A stretch of DNA of 64,000 bases from CALXOJ01 sp034120015 (GTDB lineage Bacteria; Spirochaetota; Spirochaetia; JAFGXN01): NCBI GenBank assembly GCA_034120015.1, contig JAXEIF010000004.1, forward strand, positions 1 through 64,000, given 5' to 3'. Below, piece after piece: positions 26,309-35,059 of this stretch. Made by a program: the position numbers and the translations under genes. The notes under the pieces were generated by a model that saw nothing but the letters and a program-made list of their open reading frames with translations, was not told the DNA's origin and searched no databases. Each line of letters opens with the position of its first letter. The first letter of the stretch is position 1.

Positions 26309-27616
26309 TTAACAATTTTTTTCAAATAAAAAGTTTTGCACGGGAACGGATTGGATAAAACTTCCACGCCTGTCAATGCGGATACAGTCCCGACCGTATT
26401 CTGCAAACCAGCGGCGGTAAAGATCCATTCGTCGGTCGGAAAGAAGGCGGTTGCCGTCGGCGTCGACGGTTTCGGTTTTTAAGGGTGAAAAAAGAAGGCG
26501 GTAGGAATATGTTTCGAAAGGAGTCGTCCTGGTCGTGATATTGTTGCTTTTTTCCTCGAAAAAAGCTCCCCCCGCATGAGTCCGGAACGACGGGTATCCG
26601 AGGTCAATGCCGATAAGGGAAATTGTTCCGGCGCCCATAAATCGGGCGGCTTCCACCGCTGCTGCCGCAACAGTACCGCCCGAACCAAGCATCGGAATTC
26701 GGTATTTTTCTGCTTCCGCAGCTTCTGCCGGAAAACGGGTGCCGTAAAAATAGCCTTCCGCCCACGGTTTTCCCGTATTTGTGTAGTAAGTCGAAAGAGG
26801 TGCAATCAGTCTGCTGTTTTCTGATTTGAAAAAAAGAAGGTGCAGAGCATTGTAAAATTGCGGATCTCCCGTAACGACATAGTCCGGTTCGATGCCCCGA
26901 CGTTGAAGGAGCCCTGACGCCGTATCAACTGCCAGCAGAAGAAACCGGTTTCTGTTTTTGCGGATTTCATCAATGTGAGAATCAAGGGTCGGTCCCGCGC
27001 CTGCAATCACAATATGACGGCTGCGGGCATTGTTGCGGAGCTCTTCGAAAGATCGGAAGCTGCCTTTTTTGAGTTTTTCGGTATTTCGTCGGATGTTTTT
27101 TTCGAAACGTTTTCCGTATTTCTTCAATGTAGCGGCATTTGTTTCTTCAATCCGACGATGATAATCAGTCAGTAACCGTATTCTGCCGGCTGTTTCCGTA
27201 AACAGCTTTTCGGCAGCGGGCGGTATCAGGAGTCTGACAGTCGCAGCCGGATAATCCGACAGAATAGCGGTAAAGGATTTTTCGTCATAAGGAGAGAGTA
27301 TACGAACACGCGGCGACAGTTCCGTCCGGTAATCGAGATTGTGTTGTTTAAGAAAATCGAAAATACGCGGTTCCGGCGTCATTACAAGAATATCGGTTTT
27401 CGGATACAGGCGGTTTAAAACGCGCGGCAGGTAGCCGAGTCCGTTTTCAAGAACAGCAATGAGAGCGGTTTTATCGGGTTCGATTTGAGCTGCCGTTTTT
27501 TCGGCTTCGGCTATCGGATTGTATGTCGAATGGAGAGGGATGCCGTCGACGGAAAGGGTGAGAGCTCCCTGTCTGGATGTCAGAAGTTCCGGACGAAAAT
27601 TATTCGAGTTCGACAT
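26309..27616 (-). CDS. DUF115 / Maf-like motility accessory protein
   Basis: A 435-residue protein with the DUF115 core at about 190-330: HIVIAGAGPTLDSHIDEI, then LLLAVDTASGLLQRRGIEPDYVVTGDP and ISLIGIDLGYP. This family includes archaeal MptE-type pterin pyrophosphokinases and bacterial Maf proteins, the latter being glycosyltransferases that put nonulosonic acids on flagellin. The gene lies convergent to the flagellar operon and its start overlaps the end of the PBP gene by 17 bp. A flagellin-glycosylation role is plausible from family and location, but the substrate cannot be read from the sequence. Confidence 0.8.
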   Translation of the reverse strand: MSNSNNFRPELLTSRQGALTLSVDGIPLHSTYNPIAEAEKTAAQIEPDKTALIAVLENGLGYLPRVLNRLYPKTDILVMTPEPRIFDFLKQHNLDYRTELSPRVRILSPYDEKSFTAILSDYPAATVRLLIPPAAEKLFTETAGRIRLLTDYHRRIEETNAATLKKYGKRFEKNIRRNTEKLKKGSFRSFEELRNNARSRHIVIAGAGPTLDSHIDEIRKNRNRFLLLAVDTASGLLQRRGIEPDYVVTGDPQFYNALHLLFFKSENSRLIAPLSTYYTNTGKPWAEGYFYGTRFPAEAAEAEKYRIPMLGSGGTVAAAAVEAARFMGAGTISLIGIDLGYPSFRTHAGGAFFEEKSNNITTRTTPFETYSYRLLFSPLKTETVDADGNRLLSDRRMDLYRRWFAEYGRDCIRIDRRGSFIQSVPVQNFLFEKNC

Positions 27617-29588
27617 AAATAATCTGACCTTCCGTTAACGGTGTTCCCGGCTTCGGCGACTGTGAAACGACTTTTCCTTCACCGTTGATGTGAAGTTTGA
27701 AACTGCGGGAGTAAAGGCTGATAAGATCCCGTTTCGACCGACCGATTAAATCGGGAACTTTGTTGCCGGAAATCACAATGTCCGTTTTTGGTGGAACTTT
27801 CAGCACATTACCGACATCAAAAAGCATATCCGTTTCTTTATACACATTTAAATAAAGAATTATATCTTCTGCCAAATCTCTCACCAAAGGTGCGGTTACC
27901 TGACTGCCGTAAATGCTGTCGGCTTTCGGCGAAAAAACGGCACCGTAGATGATAAAACGCGGTTTTTCCGCAGGAAAAAGAGTCAGAACGGATGCTACAT
28001 ATTTGTCGTCAAAGTAGCGTCTGTTTTCGGCATCGAAAATCTGAGCCGTTCCGGTTTTGGATGCAAGATTGATTCCCTTTACGGAGGTCTTTCTGGCAAG
28101 TCCGTGGTCGGTGCCTTCCGTCATCATCCGTAACATATTTCTGACGGTTGTGTAAGAGAGAACTTCCTCGGAAATGGCCACCTTGGCACCGTAAATTTCG
28201 TTTCCTTCCGAGTCTCTGATAGCTTTGATGATATGAGGCTTCAAAAGTCGTCCTTCGTTGGCAAAAACCGTAGCGGCCGTTACAATCTGCAGGGCTGTTG
28301 TCGAAATTTCCTGTCCCATGGTAACGGTAGCCAGACTGCGGCCGGACCATGTCGAAGCGCGTCTTAAAACGCCTTTGTTTTCGTTGTTGAGTCCCAGTCC
28401 CGTTTTTTGTCCGAATCCGAAATTGCGAAGCTTGGTATAAAGTTCTTCATCGGACAGACACTCCGTTGCCGTACATGCGGCCGTATTGCAGGAGAGAACA
28501 ATTGCATCTTTCGGGTAAACCTGACCGTGCGGAGTCACGCATTTGATAACGGCCGGCGGATTTCCCGATCCCGGGATAGGGTAGGCGGCCCGGCAGGTAA
28601 GAGGTCTGTTAAAATCGATTCTGTTTGTGTCGAAGGCGCAGGCACAGGTGAATATCTTAAAAACGGAACCGGGTTCGTATGCATAAGCCACGGCACGGTT
28701 CATGCGGGATTCGGAGTCCGACAGGTTATAATAGTTGGGATTGAAATTCGGGGCGTTTTCCATCGCCAGGATTTCTCCGGTTTGGGCATCCATCACAATA
28801 AATATAGCCGCGTCGGCCTTTTGTTCTTCGATGGCCCGTTTTGCCTGTCTGGCTGCCATGTGCTGAATTTGCGTATCAATGGTCAGGTAGACATCCCGGT
28901 TGATGACAACACCGTCGATAATTTTATTGGCCGACAGGTCGCTGTCGCAAATTCGTTCGATTCCTTCTTTCGCATTACCGTTAAAATCAACGAATCCCAG
29001 AATATGACAGGCCAGTTCTCCTTTCGGGTAACTTCGTCCCTGGTTTTCTTCCGTAAACTGATTCAGTTTTAAGTACGGATAGTAGAATTTTTTTTCAGTG
29101 TCGCCGGCTTCCGAAGCGGTTTGTTCGTTTTGTTTCCGGCTTGCTTCGTTGACCTCTTCCAGTTTGACATACAGAGTATTCAGCTCTTCTTTTGTGGCCC
29201 GTCTTCTGTAAAAGCGGTATTTCCCGCCGGTTGTCAAATCCTCGAAAATGGATTTAGGATCACGGTTTAACACGGCACCGAGAACTTCGGCAGCCTTGGC
29301 GTATTCCGCCCGATCGTTTTCCGTTTGTACCTTATAAACAATATCCGTATAAGTTGTTTGTGTCGCCAGCAAAGACCCGTTTCTGTCCCGAATATTGCCT
29401 CTGTGCTCGGATGCGTAGTTGGAAATTTGAAGATTACGGTTTTGCCGGGTATCGCTGCTGCCGATCATGAAAATACCGTAGCGGATAACAATAATGAATG
29501 CCGCAAAGAGCATCAGTCCGCAGGTCAGCAGAATGCCTTTTTTACCGATTGTTACCGGTCGGTTTTCTTTTTGAGGATTTCTTTTCAT
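27600..29588 (-). CDS. Class B penicillin-binding protein with PASTA domain (FtsI/SpoVD type)
   Basis: A 662-residue peptidoglycan transpeptidase. It has an N-terminal membrane anchor (about 22-42), a PBP dimerisation domain, a transpeptidase domain with Ser308-x-x-Lys311 (EPGSVFKIF), an SCN motif (VLSCNTAAC) and KTG (ASKTGTAQI), and a C-terminal PASTA domain (about 610-662; VPDLIGRSKRDLISLYS). I place the start at 29588 behind GGGAG; the open frame extends another 85 codons into lepB but has no sign of being translated. It overlaps lepB by 47 bp. Likely the septal or elongation transpeptidase; which one is not clear. Confidence 0.88.
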   Translation of the reverse strand: MKRNPQKENRPVTIGKKGILLTCGLMLFAAFIIVIRYGIFMIGSSDTRQNRNLQISNYASEHRGNIRDRNGSLLATQTTYTDIVYKVQTENDRAEYAKAAEVLGAVLNRDPKSIFEDLTTGGKYRFYRRRATKEELNTLYVKLEEVNEASRKQNEQTASEAGDTEKKFYYPYLKLNQFTEENQGRSYPKGELACHILGFVDFNGNAKEGIERICDSDLSANKIIDGVVINRDVYLTIDTQIQHMAARQAKRAIEEQKADAAIFIVMDAQTGEILAMENAPNFNPNYYNLSDSESRMNRAVAYAYEPGSVFKIFTCACAFDTNRIDFNRPLTCRAAYPIPGSGNPPAVIKCVTPHGQVYPKDAIVLSCNTAACTATECLSDEELYTKLRNFGFGQKTGLGLNNENKGVLRRASTWSGRSLATVTMGQEISTTALQIVTAATVFANEGRLLKPHIIKAIRDSEGNEIYGAKVAISEEVLSYTTVRNMLRMMTEGTDHGLARKTSVKGINLASKTGTAQIFDAENRRYFDDKYVASVLTLFPAEKPRFIIYGAVFSPKADSIYGSQVTAPLVRDLAEDIILYLNVYKETDMLFDVGNVLKVPPKTDIVISGNKVPDLIGRSKRDLISLYSRSFKLHINGEGKVVSQSPKPGTPLTEGQIIYVELE

Positions 29589-30078
29589 AATATCTCCCGA
29601 ATAGGACTTTTCCCTCCACCCGGTCCGTCGAAACGAAACCGAAATCTCTGGAATCCGATGATTCGGACGGGTTGTCTCCCAAAAAAAATATAGCATGTTT
29701 GGGTACTTTTGTAAAATCTTTGAACAGATATTTTTTTTGAGGTTTGACGGTAACCGTTTCGGAGCCGATTCGGAATGTGTTTTCCGAAAGCCAGGTGAGA
29801 GGCATTCCTTCCGTACCGGCAACTCTTTTAACGAGCATTTCATCGGTCAGCGGAGACCGAAAGACAAGAATGTCTCCGCAAAAAAAGCTTTTATATCTTG
29901 AAAAGAATGACTTTTCATTGTAAAATGTGTTGATGATAATCCAGTCTCCTTTTCGGAATGTCGGATGCATCGAATTTCCGTTAACCTGTTTGATATCGAA
30001 TGCATAAAACAGGAGGTATATAGAGATAACGGATACCGCTACGCATAAAAAAGTAAAGATTTTTTTAAAGGCAGACAT
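29542..30078 (-). CDS. lepB: Signal peptidase I
   Basis: A 178-residue type I signal peptidase with an N-terminal membrane segment (about 5-27), the catalytic serine Ser36 (NGNSMHPTFRKGDW), the catalytic lysine Lys84 (MLVKRVAGTEG) and box E (FFLGDNPSESSDSRDFG). It cleaves exported preproteins at the periplasmic face. Its end overlaps the PBP gene, which places both under the promoter at about 30.1 kb. The gene is short compared with E. coli LepB (324), which has a second membrane helix and an extra domain. Confidence 0.92.
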   Translation of the reverse strand: MSAFKKIFTFLCVAVSVISIYLLFYAFDIKQVNGNSMHPTFRKGDWIIINTFYNEKSFFSRYKSFFCGDILVFRSPLTDEMLVKRVAGTEGMPLTWLSENTFRIGSETVTVKPQKKYLFKDFTKVPKHAIFFLGDNPSESSDSRDFGFVSTDRVEGKVLFGRYYEKKSSKRKPTGNNR

Positions 30079-30104
30079 AAATATTAAATCCGAATGAAAA
30101 ATAA

Positions 30105-30152
30105 CCGATATATAATTAAGAATATTATATCGGGAAACTCCGCGAGTAACAA
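30105..30152 (-). promoter_or_regulatory. Divergent promoter region between lepB and the M23 peptidase gene
   Basis: On the minus strand TTGTTA (30152-30147) and TATAAT (30129-30124) are 17 bp apart and point at lepB. On the plus strand another TATAAT (30111-30116) points at the M23 gene, with no good -35. The region is bracketed by an 8-bp inverted repeat, CCGATATA (30105-30112) and TATATCGG (30126-30133), which could be a regulator site or chance in AT-rich sequence. Confidence 0.4.
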
Positions 30153-30161
30153 GGGACTAAA

Positions 30162-31205
30162 ATGAAAAGAGAAAAAAAATATTACTACAGGAATCGGCAT
30201 TCATCGGCAGGTTTTCAATCCGAAAAAACAAAAGAGCTGTATTCCCGGTTAAAAAATAAAATTTCGATGCGCTCCCTGATTGCGGGCGGAAGCGGTCTTT
30301 GCGTCGTTTTATTGCTGTCGGTGCTTGTGTTTCCCGGTTCGGTGGAAAGAGTTGTCGATATCGATATTCACGAAGAATCACTGTCATCCCGGTTTATTGC
30401 CGAATATTATCAGATGGACTACAGCGGTACCGGTTCCGGTGATTTTGATCAGGATATCGAACTCTTTAAGGAACTTTCTTTTACGACGTACACCATTCAG
30501 CCCGGCGACACACTCGAGCAGATCGGAAAAGAAAATAAAGTCAGTCTCGATACTTTAATCAGCTATAACAATATCAAGGATTGCCGTCGTCTGATTCCGG
30601 GAACGGATCTGCAGATTCCCAATCTGGACGGTGTTCTTCATAAAGTCAAAAAGGGCGATACGCTCGAGTCGATTGCCAAACAGTATAAAGTCAACATGAA
30701 CAGTATTATCGACAGCAATAACCTGGTTTCGGAAGTTCTGGCTGTCGGTAATCAGATTTTCGTTCCCGGCGGAAAGCTGAGCGAGTACGAACTGAAGAAA
30801 GCTATCGGCAATCTGGTTATCTGGCCCTGCAGCGGTCGTCTGACTTCGTATTTCGGTTACCGTGCCGATCCTTTTACGGGAAAACGGTCGTTTCATACAG
30901 GAATCGACATTGCCAACTACCGCGGTGCACCGATTCGGGCCGCTATGAGCGGTAAGGTTGTCTTAAACGATTACCGTCCCCGCGGTTACGGCCGTTACAT
31001 CGTGATTCAGCATTCGAACGGTTTGAAAACTTTGTACGGACACCTGGATAAGTCGTTTGTCCGTTCGGGTCAGTGGGTCGAGCAGGGACAGCTGATAGGA
31101 GAAATGGGAACGACCGGTTACAGTACCGGCTATCACCTTCATTTTACCGTTTACGAACACGGTCGGCTTGTAAATCCGTTTAATTATCTTTCGGGGCGAA
31201 AATGA
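30162..31205 (+). CDS. LysM-M23 family peptidoglycan endopeptidase
   Basis: A 347-residue membrane-anchored cell-wall hydrolase. A basic N-terminus leads to a membrane helix (about 45-62). Two LysM domains follow (about 107-150, YTIQPGDTLEQIGKE; about 157-200, HKVKKGDTLESIAKQ), then a C-terminal M23 metalloprotease domain (about 225-340) with the zinc-binding HTGIDIA and HLHF motifs (SFHTGIDIANYRG, GYHLHFTVYEHG). All zinc ligands appear present, so it should be active, unlike EnvC/NlpD-type activators. Its stop overlaps glgA by ATGA. Confidence 0.9.
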   Translation: MKREKKYYYRNRHSSAGFQSEKTKELYSRLKNKISMRSLIAGGSGLCVVLLLSVLVFPGSVERVVDIDIHEESLSSRFIAEYYQMDYSGTGSGDFDQDIELFKELSFTTYTIQPGDTLEQIGKENKVSLDTLISYNNIKDCRRLIPGTDLQIPNLDGVLHKVKKGDTLESIAKQYKVNMNSIIDSNNLVSEVLAVGNQIFVPGGKLSEYELKKAIGNLVIWPCSGRLTSYFGYRADPFTGKRSFHTGIDIANYRGAPIRAAMSGKVVLNDYRPRGYGRYIVIQHSNGLKTLYGHLDKSFVRSGQWVEQGQLIGEMGTTGYSTGYHLHFTVYEHGRLVNPFNYLSGRK

Positions 31206-32620
31206 AAAAGCCGCTTTCCGTTGCGTTTGTTTCGTCCGAGGCCGCTCCTTTTTCCAAAACAGGCGGACTCGGTGATGTCGTTCCGGCTTTGGCGGAAGCT
31301 TTCGGCAGTGAAGGTCTTTCCGTTACTGTTTTTATTCCCTTCTATAAAAAGAACGAAAACGCGGGACTCGAATGTTCCGGCGTTTCTTTTTTAACCGAAG
31401 AACTGGTTTCCGACAGGCCGACTTCGTTTTATACGTGCGAATCAAACGGAGTCCGTTATATTTTTGTCAACAGTCCGGGTATTCATACGGACGGCGAATA
31501 CGGGGATGAGAACGGAGCTTATCCCGATAACTGCCGCCGGTTTGCGCTGTTCTGCCGTTCTGTTGTCCTCTATATTAAAGAAACACACAGTTCGTTTGAT
31601 ATAATTCACTGTCACGACTGGCAGACAGGAATTATACCGGCATTGCTTAAGAAAAACAGTATCGGTATTAAAACAGTTTTTACAATTCACAATTTGGCCT
31701 ACCAGGGAGAGTTCGATTCCGATTTTATAGGATATACCGGATTACGGAAAAATGATTTCGAATTCGAAGGGGCTTCCGATTTGAATTTCATGAGATCGGC
31801 TCTGAAGTATGCCGATAAAATCACAACCGTATCACCTTCCTATGCCCGGGAAATTCTTCGGGCGGGAAAAGGGTGCGGCATGGAATCACTGTTGGTTTCC
31901 CGCGGCCGGGATTTCTGCGGAATTTTAAACGGTATCGACACCGAAGAATGGAATCCGGAAAACGACCGGTATTTACCGGTTTCGTATACTTCCGAAGATT
32001 TTTCCGGAAAAAGTGAAATCAAGAGAAGGTTTATCGACCGCATCGGATTAAAACACCCCGAAAAACCGCTTTTCATCATGATTTCCCGCCTGGCCGAACA
32101 GAAGGGTATTGAGGCATTGTACGGCGAAAACGGAGCTGTCGAACGGATCCTGAATCGCTTTGATTTAAATATGGCTGTCATCGGAACGGGAGAATCCTGG
32201 GTAGAAGAAAAAATCCGTCAGCTGGACAGCCGTTACCCGAACTTTGCGGGTATGGTCGCCTTTTCTTCGGAACTCTCCCACCTGGCGGAGGCGGCCGGCG
32301 ACTTTTTCCTGATGCCGTCGTTGTACGAACCGTGCGGACTAAATCAGCTTTATTCACTGCGTTACGGAACGATTCCGCTTGTGACCGAAACGGGCGGTTT
32401 GGCCGATACGGTTTGTGTCGATTCCGATTTGGATGTAAAGACAGGAATCCGAATTCCCGGGAACGGAGCAGACGATATAGTGGCGGCAGTCGAAGCTGCG
32501 ATCGGTCTTTATGCGGGAGGTCCCGATGCGGTCGACGCTGTTCGGCGCAACGGCATGAAGCAGGATTTTTCATGGACCGCTTCTTCCCGAAAATATCTGG
32601 AATTTTACAGATTATCATAA
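31202..32620 (+). CDS. glgA: Glycogen synthase (ADP-glucose)
   Basis: A 472-residue GT5 glycosyltransferase that extends alpha-1,4-glucan from ADP-glucose. The N-terminal ADP-glucose motif KTGGLGDV is at residues 19-26, the catalytic-region HCHDWQTG is present, and the C-terminal motif is MPSLYEPCGLNQLYSLRYGT. The length matches bacterial GlgA. It is translationally coupled to the M23 gene (ATGA) and followed by glgC after 58 bp, which together indicate glycogen storage. Confidence 0.95.
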   Translation: MKKPLSVAFVSSEAAPFSKTGGLGDVVPALAEAFGSEGLSVTVFIPFYKKNENAGLECSGVSFLTEELVSDRPTSFYTCESNGVRYIFVNSPGIHTDGEYGDENGAYPDNCRRFALFCRSVVLYIKETHSSFDIIHCHDWQTGIIPALLKKNSIGIKTVFTIHNLAYQGEFDSDFIGYTGLRKNDFEFEGASDLNFMRSALKYADKITTVSPSYAREILRAGKGCGMESLLVSRGRDFCGILNGIDTEEWNPENDRYLPVSYTSEDFSGKSEIKRRFIDRIGLKHPEKPLFIMISRLAEQKGIEALYGENGAVERILNRFDLNMAVIGTGESWVEEKIRQLDSRYPNFAGMVAFSSELSHLAEAAGDFFLMPSLYEPCGLNQLYSLRYGTIPLVTETGGLADTVCVDSDLDVKTGIRIPGNGADDIVAAVEAAIGLYAGGPDAVDAVRRNGMKQDFSWTASSRKYLEFYRLS

Positions 32621-32629
32621 ATTTTTTCA

Positions 32630-32657
32630 TTGCAAAATTTCTCACATGATGTAAAAT
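32630..32657 (+). promoter_or_regulatory. Candidate promoter of glgC
   Basis: TTGCAA (32630-32635) and TAAAAT (32652-32657) are 16 bp apart, 21 bases before the glgC ATG, in the glgA-glgC gap. Confidence 0.4.
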
Positions 32658-32678
32658 AATAGACGAGCGAGGTATGCA

Positions 32679-33965
32679 ATGAACGATACTCATGTCATTT
32701 CAATTGTTTTGGGCGGCGGAAAGGGAACCCGTCTTTATCCTTTGACCAAGGTCAGATCGAAACCGGCCGTTCCTTTCGGCGGAAAATACAGACTTGTCGA
32801 TATCCCGATTTCGAATTGTATCAATGCCGGGTTTAAACAGATTTTTATTTTAACACAGTTTAATTCGGTTTCTTTGCATCAGCATCTGTCCAATACCTAT
32901 ATTTTTGATGTGTTCAGTCACGGTTTTGTCGAGATTTTGGCGGCGGAACAGAACTTTAACAATAACAGCGGCTGGTACGAAGGAACAGCCGATGCGGTGC
33001 GCAAAAATTTCTCCCACCTGCATGACCGTAAACCGTCTCATTATATTATTCTTTCGGGTGATCAGCTTTACAGCATGGATTTGCGCGATATGTTTAACAA
33101 ACATTTGGAAAGCAAAGCCAAAATTACGATTGCCTGTCATCCGGTCAGCCGTACGGAAGCGGCCGAATTGGGAATTTTATCGACCGACGAGAAAGGACGG
33201 ATTCAGAAATTTCTTGAAAAACCGGGACTTGAGGCCAATATCGATGAGTACCGCATACCGGAAAAAATGCGCAGTAAAATAGGAAAACTGGCTGATAAAG
33301 AATATCTCGGTTCGATGGGAATGTATATTTTTGATGCCGATACACTCGATCAGGCATTGGACAATGATTTTACCGATTTCGGTAAAGAGATCATTCCCTA
33401 TATGATTCAAAAAACAAAAGTCAATTCTTATATTTACGAAGGATATTGGGAAGATATCGGAACCATTCGTTCGTTTTACGATGCCAACATCAATCTGGCA
33501 ACGGTTAACCCCGATTTCAATTTTTATGATGAAAGTCTGCCGATTTATACCCACAGACGGCATCTGCCGGCGACAAAAATCAACTTCTGTACCATATCCC
33601 AGTCTCTGGCCGCCGAAGGAAGTATTATTACCAATGCAAACATTATGAACAGTGTTGTCGGTATTCGCAGTATTATCGAATCGGGAACGACATTAAACGG
33701 AGTCATTACTCTCGGTGCCAAATATTACGAAACGGAAGAGGAAAAGCAGAAAAATCGCGAAAAAGGCATTCCCAATATCGGAATCGGACGTAACTGTACG
33801 ATTAAGAATACGATTATCGACCAAAACGCCCGTATCGGCGAAAACTGCAGTATCGGTTATCAGGATATTCCCCGTGTTGACGGAGATTACGGCTCGTACT
33901 GCATAAAGGACGGTATTATCGTCATTGTCAAAGAGGCCGTTATTCCCAACGGCACGGTGATCTGA
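32679..33965 (+). CDS. glgC: Glucose-1-phosphate adenylyltransferase
   Basis: A 428-residue ADP-glucose pyrophosphorylase, the committed step of glycogen synthesis. The N-terminal nucleotidyltransferase motif is LGGGKGTRLYPLTK (residues 11-24), followed by KPAVPFGGKYRLVDIPISNC and an internal GTADAVRKN segment. The C-terminal part (about 305-428) is a left-handed beta-helix with hexapeptide-like turns. Followed by a strong terminator. Confidence 0.95.
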   Translation: MNDTHVISIVLGGGKGTRLYPLTKVRSKPAVPFGGKYRLVDIPISNCINAGFKQIFILTQFNSVSLHQHLSNTYIFDVFSHGFVEILAAEQNFNNNSGWYEGTADAVRKNFSHLHDRKPSHYIILSGDQLYSMDLRDMFNKHLESKAKITIACHPVSRTEAAELGILSTDEKGRIQKFLEKPGLEANIDEYRIPEKMRSKIGKLADKEYLGSMGMYIFDADTLDQALDNDFTDFGKEIIPYMIQKTKVNSYIYEGYWEDIGTIRSFYDANINLATVNPDFNFYDESLPIYTHRRHLPATKINFCTISQSLAAEGSIITNANIMNSVVGIRSIIESGTTLNGVITLGAKYYETEEEKQKNREKGIPNIGIGRNCTIKNTIIDQNARIGENCSIGYQDIPRVDGDYGSYCIKDGIIVIVKEAVIPNGTVI

Positions 33966-33976
33966 TTATCGGTTGT

Positions 33977-34008
33977 AAAAAATATCGCCCGTAAGGGCGA
34001 TATTTTTT
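33977..34008. terminator. Bidirectional intrinsic terminator between glgC and a convergent gene
   Basis: A perfect 14-bp inverted repeat (33977-33990 and 33995-34008) with a GTAA loop; the GC-rich core ATCGCCC/GGGCGAT is flanked by A-run and T-run, so it can stop transcription from either side. Confidence 0.9.
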
Positions 34009-34017
34009 TATCAAAAA

Positions 34018-34491
34018 TCAGAAAAAGAGAATCTGCGGGACAAACAGGTGAATGACCGCAACGGCAATCAGAACCAGACCGATGATTCCGCGGTAAGTCA
34101 TTGCCAGGTTTTTGATTTTGTTTAACCGGCTTTTTATATTGTTTTCGTCGGTTTCTTCGCCGATAACCTCGACTGTTTCTGCGGCATCTTCGCCGTTCTT
34201 ATTGGCAGCATAGTAAAGAATCAGAAGAATACCGCCGATAAGACCTCCGATTGCCGGGAAGAAGTCTCCGACAACGGGAATGCCGATGCCGGCATTGCCT
34301 ACCGAGATGGCAAACTTAAAAGCACCGATTAAGAGAACCGCAATTCCGAGAATCAGTAAAAATAACGGATACGTTTTGGTAAATTTTGTGAAATCAAAGA
34401 AAAAACTGATTTTCTTTCCCAGAAGTTCGGAAGACAAAATCAATCCCGCCATCAGCAGAGATGCCACCGACAAAAAATAGAAAATGTACAT
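34018..34491 (-). CDS. Small polytopic membrane protein, function unknown
   Basis: A 157-residue protein with four predicted membrane segments: about 3-22, 40-62, 73-93 (the Gly-rich NAGIGIPVVGDFFPAIGG stretch precedes the third) and 135-155. An acidic loop at about 97-118 carries AAETVEVIGEETDENN. GGAGG lies 5 bases before the ATG. I do not recognise the family. It ends at the shared terminator with glgC and is probably monocistronic or the last gene of the minus-strand group. Confidence 0.7.
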   Translation of the reverse strand: MYIFYFLSVASLLMAGLILSSELLGKKISFFFDFTKFTKTYPLFLLILGIAVLLIGAFKFAISVGNAGIGIPVVGDFFPAIGGLIGGILLILYYAANKNGEDAAETVEVIGEETDENNIKSRLNKIKNLAMTYRGIIGLVLIAVAVIHLFVPQILFF

Positions 34492-34546
34492 ATTTCCCTC
34501 CGTTCATACTTTAACATAAAAGAGTTCAATCGGCAAGTTTTTTTCG

Positions 34547-35059
34547 TTATTTATCGAGAGAAACAATCCATTCCGCCGATTCGTTTTCGTTTTCAATCCG
34601 GACGGAAATCTTTTCCGTTTCGGAAACGGGAAAGGGGTATAAAATCCATTGCAGACCGTCTTCGGTCGGAATGACGTTTGACCGGTTCAGAAAATCATCG
34701 GTTTTCCATTCATTGCCTTCGTAGAAAAGAGAAATGCGGACTTCGGGAGGATTGTCCGGTTTTTCCTTGGAAACAGGTTTGGCTGTTACGATAAGCCGGA
34801 TCCAGTTTTCGTCGGTAATGGAGGCGGATGCCGAAAATTTCCAGCCGCCGACACGGTTTGGAGAAATCAGGTAGGGACGGAAGAGAAAAATCATCATTCC
34901 GAATAACGCAATCATGGCCAGGTCGATAAGGAAAATTTTATTGGCACGGGAAAGGCGTTCCTTTTTTCGGGGCGGCTTTTTGGCCTCGCGGTATTGGCGG
35001 TAATCGGCCCGCATTTGAGGAATACGGCTTTCTTCGGAAGGATCATAGGTTTCTTTCAT
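34547..35059 (-). CDS. Single-pass membrane protein, function unknown
   Basis: A 170-residue protein with a very basic, Arg/Lys-rich cytoplasmic N-terminus (residues 15-45), one membrane helix (about 48-65, IFLIDLAMIALFGMMIFLF) and a periplasmic beta-rich domain. No lipobox and no known domain. I use ATG 35059, 11 bases after GGAGG, rather than the upstream in-frame codons inside nnrDE. It overlaps the end of nnrDE by 17 bp, so the two are coupled. Confidence 0.72.
   Translation of the reverse strand: MKETYDPSEESRIPQMRADYRQYREAKKPPRKKERLSRANKIFLIDLAMIALFGMMIFLFRPYLISPNRVGGWKFSASASITDENWIRLIVTAKPVSKEKPDNPPEVRISLFYEGNEWKTDDFLNRSNVIPTEDGLQWILYPFPVSETEKISVRIENENESAEWIVSLDK

Noticed and set aside
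29589..29843. 85-residue N-terminal extension of the penicillin-binding protein
   Set aside because: It lies fully inside lepB, is not hydrophobic, and the ATG at 29588 has a good ribosome binding site followed by a normal membrane anchor.
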